Assembly (NCBI RefSeq): GCF_004362855.1
Contig: NZ_SNXW01000013.1
Coordinates: 1 to 64,000 of the forward strand
Source: Aquabacterium commune
GTDB lineage: Bacteria; Pseudomonadota; Gammaproteobacteria; Burkholderiales; Burkholderiaceae_C
Length of the DNA: 64,000 nucleotides
Direction of reading: 5' to 3'
Part shown: positions 9,433 through 16,786 of the stretch, in pieces
Layout of the letters: every line of letters begins with the position of its first letter
Numbering within the stretch: the first letter of the stretch is position 1
Notes under the pieces: model-generated
Databases searched by the model: none
Told to the model about the DNA's origin: nothing
The model's input: only the letters and a program-made list of their open reading frames with translations
Translations under genes and position numbers: made by a program

Positions 9433-9924
9433 GTCGCGCTCCCGTGACTGGCGTGCTCGCCACCATCTTGCGAACCGCGTTCGTGCATCACCACCGGGAA
9501 TCATCGGCAATTGAAGCCCCTTTCGGCATCAGCCCCCGTTTTGGCATGGAACCATCTTGACCATCCTCATGGCAAGGCACTACCTTGCTGACATGCGGCA
9601 GCTGGCCCTGCATTCAAACAAGGCAAGCCCTGGAGTTCACATCAAACCCTTGACGGTCACCACCGTTCCGATGCCATCGAAGCGACTTTCGTGGTGAGTG
9701 CACGACCGCACTGACGCGGCATGCGCGCCCTCACCCAGAAAGCCTTCTTCGATCGGTAGCTGGCACACCGATCCGAACGGGCTCACCACCCGATCAAGCC
9801 AGCCCTGGAGTCTTTTCATCGCCATCGGCAGTGCGTCATAACACCTTGCCGACTGTTCATCACCCTGTGGGGCATTGCCCCACCCGTGGTGCGCCGTGCC
9901 TCCCAATTTCACATGGAGGCCACG
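9433..9924. promoter_or_regulatory. Divergent regulatory region between AcaB-like gene and 9925 gene
   Basis: About 490 bases. Two adjacent copies of an ATGCC(A/G)AAA..GGGG-type element lie at 9516-9530 and 9532-9547 (minus strand), 85-115 bases before the AcaB-like start; similar elements occur at 7815-7830 and 43800-43813. A minus-strand 62-codon frame (9825-9637) is possible but has no Shine-Dalgarno and no recognisable content, so I do not call it. Confidence 0.4.
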
Positions 9925-10467
9925 ATGCTGCACACGAGCACATCCCTGGTTCACCCCCCAGCTGCCTTGAATGGCTTCATGGGGGCGACGCAGTCCGTTT
10001 TTCCGGATCAACCGCCAGACCCACAGTCGCTGGACGATCCGACCGAACGCATCGACTGGAGCGAGGAGGACATCGTCTTCTTGCACTGGCGCTTGCTGCA
10101 GGAGATCAACCAGTTGTCTGACCCGACCACGCCGTTGGAAGACAAGTTCGACACCCTGCGCTGGGTGTTCACCGAGCGAGAAAAGGACCAACAGCCCTTC
10201 TCATTCGTGAACTGCCTGCGTGTGGTGGGCTGCAGCCCGCTGTCGCCCATCGCGTACTGTGGCCTTGTGGATGCGCAAGACATCCGCGACCACATCCGCA
10301 ACAAGCTCAAAGCCTGGCTGTCTGAATCGCTTGAGCGCTATCCCCAATGGGTTCGCGATGCCATCGCCAGCAACCCCCAGTGGGTTGAAGCGCGCCTGGC
10401 CAGGAATCCCCAATGGATCAACGAGCAGCTCAAACAGATGTCCGAGCAGGGCGATCTGTTCACCTGA
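9925..10467 (+). CDS. Hypothetical ICE protein with three PQW repeats
   Basis: A 180-aa soluble protein of unknown function, not assigned to a family. ATG 9925 follows GGAGG (9915-9919). Residues 50-130 are mixed alpha/beta (IDWSEEDIVFLHWRLLQEIN). The C-terminus contains three consecutive 11-residue units beginning YPQWVRDAIAS, NPQWVEARLAR and NPQWINEQLKQ (about residues 139-171). It is the first gene of a + strand series with the 10546 gene, primase and DUF932 gene. Confidence 0.7.
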   Translation: MLHTSTSLVHPPAALNGFMGATQSVFPDQPPDPQSLDDPTERIDWSEEDIVFLHWRLLQEINQLSDPTTPLEDKFDTLRWVFTEREKDQQPFSFVNCLRVVGCSPLSPIAYCGLVDAQDIRDHIRNKLKAWLSESLERYPQWVRDAIASNPQWVEARLARNPQWINEQLKQMSEQGDLFT

Positions 10468-10545
10468 TCCCAACCGCCTCAAAACAGGGCCGAGGCCAGA
10501 TCTGTCCGATCAGCCCTGGCCCTCAACTCACACATGGAGTGCCAT

Positions 10546-10863
10546 ATGCACAAACAAGCCCATGCCCACGGCCACCGCATTCCGATGCTGATGGTCGATG
10601 AGCCCCAGGACATCGAGTTCCTGGTCAAGGAAAGTGAAGTCCTGACGGGCCAGGCTGGCCGCATCTTTGTCATCGCCGGTGCCGACTGGCTGACCTACCG
10701 CGTGCTGTGGAGCCAGGCAGGTTTCAAGGTCGAACGCCTGGACGACAAAGGCCAGGTCTTGCACACGCAGCACCAACTGCCCTGGGAGTTCGTCGAGCAC
10801 AGCGTGATCGAAGCACTGCAGGCGGGCCAGTTGTTCACCCCATCGGTTCGCCATCGCGGCTGA
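10546..10863 (+). CDS. Hypothetical ICE protein
   Basis: A 105-aa protein starting at ATG 10546 behind TGGAG (10535-10539). It opens with a His-rich tract (MHKQAHAHGHRIP) followed by an alpha/beta body (DIEFLVKESEVLTGQAGRIFVIAGADW). No membrane segment or known motif is seen. It lies between the 9925 gene and the primase, 78 and 47 bases away, and is probably co-transcribed. Function unknown. Confidence 0.65.
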   Translation: MHKQAHAHGHRIPMLMVDEPQDIEFLVKESEVLTGQAGRIFVIAGADWLTYRVLWSQAGFKVERLDDKGQVLHTQHQLPWEFVEHSVIEALQAGQLFTPSVRHRG

Positions 10864-10887
10864 CCGCTGCTCTATCCCCTGGAGGAC

Positions 10888-10914
10888 ATGTCATCAACAC
10901 GGAGTTCATCATGA
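10888..10914 (+). CDS. Possible 8-codon leader ORF before the primase
   Basis: GGAGG (10881-10885) is followed at 10888 by an ATG opening an 8-codon frame that ends in a TGA sharing ATGA with the primase start at 10911. Spacing is close but usable. It could couple ribosomes onto the primase or be incidental, since the primase also has its own GGAG at 10901. Confidence 0.25.
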   Translation: MSSTRSSS

Positions 10915-11921
10915 ACAACCCCGAGTACGAAGCTCGCATTGAAGACGTCAAACGCCGGGCCCATGGTCGCTGGACCGATATCCTGGGTAGCCTGGGCGTT
11001 GGCGAACACATTCTCAAGAAGCGCAACCAGCCCTGCCCACTCTGCGGTGGCACGGACCGGTTTCAGTACACCGACAAGTTCGGTGAAGGCAACTACCACT
11101 GTCGCGCCTGTGGCGCGGGAGGTGGCTTCAAGCTGCTGCAGGCCGTCACGGGCCTGGATTTCAACACCGCGCTCAAGGAAGTCGAACGCGTGGTGGGCAC
11201 CTCGCGCTCTGTCCCGCATGTGGCGTCACCGGAGCCTTCGGCCGAGCGCATGAAGGCTCTGGCAAAGCGACTCTGGGAAGAAGCCACGCCCGTGACACCC
11301 GGTGATGAGGTGGACCGCTACCTGTCCCGTCGGCGGCTCGCCTTGGCCCACTACCCCAAGGTGCTGCGCCTGCATCCAGCGCTGGGCTATTACGAGAAGG
11401 ATCCGACCTCGGGCAAGTCGCGCAAAGTGGCCGAATACGCCGCCATGCTGGCTTGCATCCAGGGTGCCGATGGTCACGCAGTCACGCTGCACCGCACGTA
11501 TCTGAAGGATGGCCGCAAGGCCAATGTGAGCGAGGCCAAAAAGGTTCTCTCCTCGGGCATCAATGGTGCTTCCGTGCGCTTGTTCGAACCCGAGCACGAA
11601 CTGGCCATTGCCGAGGGCATCGAGACCGCCATGGCTGTGCACCTGGCCACCGGCAAACCCGTGTGGGCAGGACTCAATGCCGGAAACCTGGAAAAGCTGT
11701 GGCTGCCCGACTCGGTGCAGAGCATCTGCATCTATGCCGATAACGATGCCCAAGCGGACTTTGACGGCCAGATGTTTGCCTTTGCCCTGGCTCGGCGGCT
11801 GAAGAAGCAGGAGCACCAGAGCGGCCCCCGGCAAGTGCGGGTGCTCTTGCCCAAGACCCCGGGCACCGACTGGGCCGATGTGTGGCTGGCCAAGGCGGAA
11901 CACGCCTCCCGAATCCCGTAA
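10911..11921 (+). CDS. Zinc-finger/Toprim DNA primase (P4-alpha/TraC-type)
   Basis: A 336-aa primase. The N-terminal zinc-binding domain has CPLCGGTDRF...YHCRACG (Cys42, Cys45, Cys64, Cys67). The C-terminal Toprim domain carries LAIAEGIETAMA (catalytic Glu) and ICIYADNDA (Asp pair). It resembles primases of phage P4 and of ICEs that prime the transferred strand in the recipient. There is no helicase domain, so it is a stand-alone primase. The start at ATG 10911 gives the usual N-terminus; longer frames upstream are antisense noise. Confidence 0.88.
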   Translation: MNNPEYEARIEDVKRRAHGRWTDILGSLGVGEHILKKRNQPCPLCGGTDRFQYTDKFGEGNYHCRACGAGGGFKLLQAVTGLDFNTALKEVERVVGTSRSVPHVASPEPSAERMKALAKRLWEEATPVTPGDEVDRYLSRRRLALAHYPKVLRLHPALGYYEKDPTSGKSRKVAEYAAMLACIQGADGHAVTLHRTYLKDGRKANVSEAKKVLSSGINGASVRLFEPEHELAIAEGIETAMAVHLATGKPVWAGLNAGNLEKLWLPDSVQSICIYADNDAQADFDGQMFAFALARRLKKQEHQSGPRQVRVLLPKTPGTDWADVWLAKAEHASRIP

Positions 11922-12053
11922 GTCATGTATCCCCACTGGTAGCTGTCAGACCAGGCCAAGCCACATGGCAAGGCAAAAACAGCCCTGGCGTTTTGTATGA
12001 GTGATTTGTGAGTTGGGCGCAGCCCTGGCCTGTGGTCAGTTTGCGCTCTGTGT

Positions 12054-12106
12054 GGATGGGTCTGAGCCCATCCGTCATCAACCCTGGCGGGGATGTGCAT
12101 CCCCGC
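12054..12106 (+). promoter_or_regulatory. Two hairpins in the leader of the DUF932 gene
   Basis: Hairpin 1 pairs GGATGGG (12054-12060) with CCCATCC (12067-12073) around a 6-nt loop. Hairpin 2 is an almost perfect 20-bp palindrome: GCGGGGATG (12087-12095) with CATCCCCGC (12098-12106). They lie 50-100 bases upstream of the DUF932 start, with no T-tract, so they are more likely leader RNA structure or a protein-binding site than a terminator. Confidence 0.6.
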
Positions 12107-12155
12107 ATGTGGGCAATGCCGTCTCCGCCATTTCTTTCCCGAACAGGAGTTTGAT

Positions 12156-13217
12156 ATGAGAAGCGGACGTTCCCTGGTGAGCCTGGCCCATGAGCTTGAG
12201 CGCCAATTGCAATCAAAGAAGGATCTGGTGGTTCCCTCGTCGCTGATGCGACACGACACCGATGACACAGGCGAGACTCGTCTTGTCATCGGCGAAGGCG
12301 GTGCCTCCACGCCCTATGGCGTCATGCCGCTGGCGCGCCGCCAGTTGGCTGACAAGCTGAAGATTCCCTATGCGTACTTCGAGCGCATGCGCTCCGAGCA
12401 GCCAGTCCTGCTGGACCGCAACGTGAACACCTGGCTGCAAAGCGACGATGACCGTCGTATGATCCGCACGCTCGATGGCAAGGTCCGAGCCGTGCTGTCG
12501 GACCGCTACCGTCGCCTTGACAACTTCGATCTGGCAGAAAGCGTGCTGCCCATCCTGCAGCAGTTACCCGATGTGCGCTTTGAGTCGGTGGAACTCACCG
12601 ACACGAGGATGTACATCAAGTGCATCACACCGCAATTGAAGGTCGAAATGGCGCCTGGCGACATCGTCCAGGCTGGCGTGGTCATCTCCAATTCGGAGGT
12701 GGGACAAGGCACGCTGTCGGTGCAGCCCTTGCTGTATCGACTGGTGTGCCGCAATGGCCTCATCGCCTCAGACCGTTCGCTGCGCAAGACCCATGTCGGC
12801 CGCGCGCTGGGCAGCGACGACAACATCATGGTCTTCAAGGACGACACCTTGCAAGCCGACGACAAGGCCTTCTTCCTGAAGGTGCGCGACGTCGTGCAGG
12901 CGGCCGTGTCGGAAGCGACATTCATGCAGGCCGCGCAAAAGATGCAAAAGACTTTGCAGATCCCTCTGGTCGGCAACCCTGTGAAGACGGTGGAGGTGCT
13001 GGCCCAGCGCTACACCCTGAACGACACCGAACGCGCCGGGGTGCTGCGTCACCTGATCGCCGAAGGTGATCTGTCGGGGTATGGCTTGGTCAATGCCGTC
13101 ACCCACTTCTCCCAGGAAGTGGAAGACTACGACCGGGCCACCGAGTTTGAAGCTCTGGGCGGGAAGTTGATCGAACTGCCCGTCAAGGAATGGAAGGAAC
13201 TGGCGCAGGCCGTTTGA
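12156..13217 (+). CDS. DUF932 family protein (phage/plasmid-type)
   Basis: A 353-aa protein of the DUF932 family, common on phages, plasmids and ICEs and of unknown biochemical role. ATG 12156 has AGGAG (12146-12150). Family features include LADKLKIPYAYFERMRSEQP, VRAVLSDRYRRLDNFDL and the Cys/Asn-containing segment LLYRLVCRNGLI. Upstream lies a 235-base leader with two hairpins. No membrane segments. A role in DNA maintenance after transfer is often assumed but not shown. Confidence 0.82.
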   Translation: MRSGRSLVSLAHELERQLQSKKDLVVPSSLMRHDTDDTGETRLVIGEGGASTPYGVMPLARRQLADKLKIPYAYFERMRSEQPVLLDRNVNTWLQSDDDRRMIRTLDGKVRAVLSDRYRRLDNFDLAESVLPILQQLPDVRFESVELTDTRMYIKCITPQLKVEMAPGDIVQAGVVISNSEVGQGTLSVQPLLYRLVCRNGLIASDRSLRKTHVGRALGSDDNIMVFKDDTLQADDKAFFLKVRDVVQAAVSEATFMQAAQKMQKTLQIPLVGNPVKTVEVLAQRYTLNDTERAGVLRHLIAEGDLSGYGLVNAVTHFSQEVEDYDRATEFEALGGKLIELPVKEWKELAQAV

Positions 13218-13542
13218 TCCGATGTGCAAGCAGGCTCATCCCAATGGGCCAGCTTTCGCAGCAGTGACCGCACCACCAGGGCCTTGGCTCTGGTGGCTTT
13301 CCTACTTCCCCACCAGGCACCCAGCATGTCGCCGACTGGGGCAACAAATGCGGCAGGGAGTGTGGGCCTTTGTGGATGGCAAGCGCGGCATCCCCCCGCT
13401 CTCGGGCATTGATCCCAATTGACGCCCATGAATATGCTGAGCTGACTCATCACTCCCAACACACAACACCAAAGCAGTCACACCTCGCCACCACACCTGG
13501 CCCATCTCATTTCACATCCGGGCAGACCGACAGGAGAAGACC
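13218..13542. other. Intergenic region before the FlhD-like gene
   Basis: About 325 bases. It includes a plus-strand 66-codon frame (13222-13422) with no Shine-Dalgarno and no recognisable content, which I do not call. The end, with GACAGGAGAAG before 13543, is the ribosome-binding region of the FlhD-like gene. It is likely the promoter region of the activator operon. Confidence 0.4.
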
Positions 13543-13863
13543 ATGAGCAGCATCCAGTTCACCGATGTGCAGTTGACCAATTTGTATTTGCTTCAGGCCA
13601 TCAGGCTGGGCATCGCACAAGATCGGGTATCGACATGCTGCAAGTTCGGGCTGGATACGGCGCAGGCGGAGTACCTTGGTGCCATGAGCCAGGAAGATGT
13701 ATGGTCATTCATTGCTCACATCGGCCAAAGCACCCTCTTCCCTCCCCGACAGGATCTACTCGCCTTGCTCAAGGCGCCTGCGCCACTTCAGGCTTCACTG
13801 GCCGCCGTTCACGCCCCAAGGCCGCAGCAACTCGCGTCCATGGTGCCCGCAAGCACGTCGTGA
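13543..13863 (+). CDS. FlhD-like transcriptional activator subunit
   Basis: A 106-aa small helical protein. The order and spacing resemble FlhD: a leading LTNLYLLQAIRLGIAQDR helix, then KFGLDTAQAEYLGAMSQEDVWSF. FlhD has no DNA-binding domain of its own and works in a complex with FlhC. CAGGAGAAG stands just before ATG 13543. The next gene, 15 bases downstream, is FlhC-like, so the pair corresponds to acaD-acaC of IncC and setD-setC of SXT. The similarity is weak and the pairing supports it. Confidence 0.65.
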   Translation: MSSIQFTDVQLTNLYLLQAIRLGIAQDRVSTCCKFGLDTAQAEYLGAMSQEDVWSFIAHIGQSTLFPPRQDLLALLKAPAPLQASLAAVHAPRPQQLASMVPASTS

Positions 13864-13878
13864 TCGGAGGGCGCCACG

Positions 13879-14457
13879 ATGTCAACACGTGCCGATCGTC
13901 AACTCAGCGCCATGCGCCTGGCGCGGGACTGCGCTCAACTGGGCGCCCGGGTGCGCACCATCCATCACCTGACCGGGCTCAACCCTCGGGACGTGCAAAG
14001 GCTGTTCTTCAACGACCCACAAGCCATCCCAAGAGGTCGTCCACCCAACTCCTTGGAGTGGTACCACGGTGCCAATCTCATCGCGAGAGCTGAATCGTCC
14101 ATCTTCATGTCGATCTACCGCCGCCTGCGCAACACTGGATTCGGCGCCGCAGAGACGCTGGTCGGCGCCTATCGCGGGTACCAAGCGGTCTGCCAATGTC
14201 CGCACCGCATCAGCTTTGACCGGGCGTTTGATCTGGCATCGCACACTGACGGCATCTGGCTGGCCAGCACCCCGGTGTTCGATGTCATCGCTTGTCCGAC
14301 CTGCGGCAGCGATGTGCTGATGGCCATCGGCACAATGGTCCACGCGGGCGACAACTGTCCGTTCTGCAAACTGATGCAGCGCTACAGTTGCGACCCTCGG
14401 CTCCAGGCCTCATTTCCCAAGCACGGGATGGCAACCGTACCAGCGACTGCCTCCTGA
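13879..14457 (+). CDS. FlhC-like master activator (SetC/AcaC type)
   Basis: A 192-aa transcriptional activator. It has an N-terminal helix-turn-helix-like region (LGARVRTIHHLTGLNPRDVQRLF, about residues 20-42) and the FlhC zinc site formed by Cys139, Cys142 (CPTC) and Cys160, Cys163 (CPFC). FlhC homologs in SXT and IncC switch on transfer and excision genes. It is co-transcribed with the FlhD-like gene. Expected targets are the integrase/excision and tra operon promoters; shared GCCGAAA-type elements upstream of several of these are candidates. Confidence 0.82.
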   Translation: MSTRADRQLSAMRLARDCAQLGARVRTIHHLTGLNPRDVQRLFFNDPQAIPRGRPPNSLEWYHGANLIARAESSIFMSIYRRLRNTGFGAAETLVGAYRGYQAVCQCPHRISFDRAFDLASHTDGIWLASTPVFDVIACPTCGSDVLMAIGTMVHAGDNCPFCKLMQRYSCDPRLQASFPKHGMATVPATAS

Positions 14458-14473
14458 ACCGATGACCTTGTAA

Positions 14474-14809
14474 TCAACCTATTTTCAGTTGATCCAGCGT
14501 CTTGCCAGCGGCCAATGCAGCCTTGATCCACTTGGGCTGAAGTCCACGTCCGCTCCAGGTCTCGCCCGTGTCAGTGTTGCGATACTTTGGAGCGACCTTG
14601 CTTCCTGCTGCAGCACTGGAGCGGTTCGCCACACCGACCTTCAAACCCAGATCGGCGACAGTCAAACCATTGGCAGCCAACAGTTGCTTGATATGGTCAA
14701 TCACACCAGCTCGCTCAGCTTTGCGGGCATACTGCAATTGCCTGTCCAGCTCCAAAGCCTGCTTGTCCAGGGCGGCTTTCTGGGCCAGTAGTTCTTGATA
14801 CGTAGTCAT
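14474..14809 (-). CDS. H-NS-family nucleoid protein
   Basis: A 111-aa H-NS/Bv3F-like protein. The N-terminal half is a charged coiled coil for oligomerisation (LLAQKAALDKQALELDRQLQ). The C-terminal DNA-binding motif is YRNTDTGETWSGRGLQPKWI with the WSGRGLQP core. ICE-borne H-NS proteins silence transfer genes and buffer host H-NS. It converges on the activator operon, ending 16 bases from it. No clear Shine-Dalgarno is visible before ATG 14809. Confidence 0.92.
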   Translation of the reverse strand: MTTYQELLAQKAALDKQALELDRQLQYARKAERAGVIDHIKQLLAANGLTVADLGLKVGVANRSSAAAGSKVAPKYRNTDTGETWSGRGLQPKWIKAALAAGKTLDQLKIG

Positions 14810-15054
14810 GATTGCAGTGTTTGGCGATCGCCGAGTTTGGATGCCAACATCCTACATTGCAAGCTCCTTGGCTACCTGACCAAAGTGCCTGGATCTCCGT
14901 CGTTGCATTCAGAGTCAAGGCCAAGGCATCAGACGGATCGACGCCCATCGCACTGATCCGAAATTGCTCCTCTTTAGTCAAGTCTCGATGGCGAAAGCCC
15001 AGATGAACAGATGACATTTTGAGGTGCGCACGGCAACGCATGGTGACCAAATGA
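14810..15054. other. Divergent promoter region between H-NS-like gene and relaxase
   Basis: About 245 bases between two outward-reading genes. A minus-strand frame from about 15017 runs into the H-NS gene in another frame; part of its translation (MGVDPSDALALTLNATTEIQ) looks protein-like, but without a ribosome site I do not call it. As the spacer upstream of a MobH relaxase it is one possible place for regulatory sites or oriT. Confidence 0.3.
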
Positions 15055-16785
15055 ATGGGTCATCTGCAATGGACCACCATGCTTGCCCCGTCTCTGCCAC
15101 ACAGCACTTTTGCATCGTCAGATCCCGGCTTCGAGGCCCTGCCCATTGATGCTCTGCTGTCGCAAAACGATGACCTGATCGCCCGCATCAAGCTCTGCCA
15201 TGGGTCTGACCGTACCGAGTTCGAACAAACCATCCTGTCACTTATCAGACGATACGCCAACCTAGTACACCTGCTGCCAGCCACATCAGACAACTACTTC
15301 TGCACCCCTGGCGGCCTGTTGCGCCTGGGCATGGAAGTCAGCTTCTTCAGCCTGCAGGGCACAGACGCGCACATATTCTCCGGTCGCTCCAACATATCGG
15401 CACGCCGCCACTTGGAGCCGCGCTGGCGCCTGGCAACCTTCGTCGCGGGGCTTTGCTGCGAGGCCCACCGGGTGCTCAGTCACATCATCGTGACCAACGC
15501 CCCAGGCGATGTGTGGCCAGCCTACCTTCTGTCCCTGAGTGATTGGCTGATGGAGCGACAAGCGGACCGCTACTTCTTGCGCTGGCGCCCACACGCCATC
15601 GAGACACGCAGCCTGGGCGTGTTCACGCTGGCCCATGTCGTACCCCCAACGGTCATGCATTACCTGGCTGAAGACAACACAGTCATCGTGCCTCACCTCA
15701 TGGGCAGCGTCAGCGGCATCTCGCAGCATCGCGATCACAACTTGCTGGACGAGTTGGTCCGGCGCTCCTTGGCGCTGGTGATTGACCGCAACCTGCTGGC
15801 CAATGCCGACCGCTACGGTACGCCTCAATACGGTTCGCACCTGGAACGCTACCTGGTTGACGCGCTAAGGCATCTCGCGGTCTCCAACTCGGGGTGGCAA
15901 GCCAATCGCGAGAAGTCTCGCGTCTGGCTCGGCCCCGATGGCCTGTTCCTGGCCTGGCCTAGCGCTGCCGAAGACCTCCAAAAGCAACTGGACGCCGCCC
16001 AGTTGCCAGGCATTCCCAAAGCGCCGGAGACCATCATGGAAGTGCTCCTGCTAGCCGGCGTCTTCGAACCCACGCCCACAGGAGCCCCAATCTGGCTCAT
16101 CCAACCACCAGGCGGCAAGGCCAAAATCGACGCAGTCAAGCTGTCGTCGCAGGCGATCCTGTTTGCAGGACATGACCCGTTGCCGCCGCCTCTGGCGGAA
16201 AACCTCACGAGTGCGCCAAGCAACAACAGTCCGTCGGCCCAAGCGGGCGAACCGGTTGCACCAAGATCTCGCCCTGATGGCCAGCCAGGCACACAACTCT
16301 CGCTCATCCCTGGTAACGCCGAGCAAACTCCACAAGCAGCTTCGAATGTCCGAGAGGCTCAAGCCGAAGCGGCACTTTTGTCGACCGCCCCGCCGACTGC
16401 CTTGGTATCGACAAGCGATGCCCACCCAACTCAGCAAGCGACGATTGATCTTCAAGCGCCGCTGCGCCTCAACCCCGTGGTGCGCGACGCATTGACCGTG
16501 GTGGTCAACACCTTGAACACAGGCGCTGGACCCGCTCAGTGTTGCACTGTCGCTTTTGGGGTGTTTGTGCCTCTGCACGAATTCGAGCGCCGCGGCATTC
16601 AACCGTCTATGGCCCTGCGCGCCCTGTCGGATGTGCACATGCTGGTTCGCGCCCAGGGCAAAGGTCCACCCACCACTTCAAGAGATTTCAATGGCACACC
16701 GACCGTGGGTTTGACCATTGATCCGCGCTTCATCAGCGGCGTGGACATGGAAGCATTTGCCTCGCCAGAGGCTCAGGGCGAGTGA
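15055..16785 (+). CDS. traI: MobH-family relaxase (TraI_2 domain)
   Basis: A 576-aa conjugative relaxase that nicks oriT and leads the transferred strand. Residues about 40-340 form the TraI_2 domain, including PGGLLRLGMEVSFFSLQGTD and LEPRWRLATFVAGLCCEAHR; residues 380-470 are an Ala/Pro/Gln-rich linker; residues 470-576 are a TraI_2_C domain. The positions that in SXT-type MobH proteins carry a paired His and an HD dyad (LLHDxGK) here read NYFCTPGGLL and LCCEAHRV, so the metal ligands differ. TraD follows 1 base after the stop. ATG 15079 is an alternative start; neither has a strong Shine-Dalgarno. Confidence 0.85.
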   Translation: MGHLQWTTMLAPSLPHSTFASSDPGFEALPIDALLSQNDDLIARIKLCHGSDRTEFEQTILSLIRRYANLVHLLPATSDNYFCTPGGLLRLGMEVSFFSLQGTDAHIFSGRSNISARRHLEPRWRLATFVAGLCCEAHRVLSHIIVTNAPGDVWPAYLLSLSDWLMERQADRYFLRWRPHAIETRSLGVFTLAHVVPPTVMHYLAEDNTVIVPHLMGSVSGISQHRDHNLLDELVRRSLALVIDRNLLANADRYGTPQYGSHLERYLVDALRHLAVSNSGWQANREKSRVWLGPDGLFLAWPSAAEDLQKQLDAAQLPGIPKAPETIMEVLLLAGVFEPTPTGAPIWLIQPPGGKAKIDAVKLSSQAILFAGHDPLPPPLAENLTSAPSNNSPSAQAGEPVAPRSRPDGQPGTQLSLIPGNAEQTPQAASNVREAQAEAALLSTAPPTALVSTSDAHPTQQATIDLQAPLRLNPVVRDALTVVVNTLNTGAGPAQCCTVAFGVFVPLHEFERRGIQPSMALRALSDVHMLVRAQGKGPPTTSRDFNGTPTVGLTIDPRFISGVDMEAFASPEAQGE

Positions 16786-16786
16786 C

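Noticed and set aside
9637-10191. A 184-codon minus-strand frame
   Set aside because: Its N-terminal two thirds are antisense to the 9925 gene; the remaining 62 codons lack a ribosome site.
13222-13422. A 66-codon plus-strand frame before the FlhD-like gene
   Set aside because: No Shine-Dalgarno, high Trp/Pro content and no recognisable sequence.
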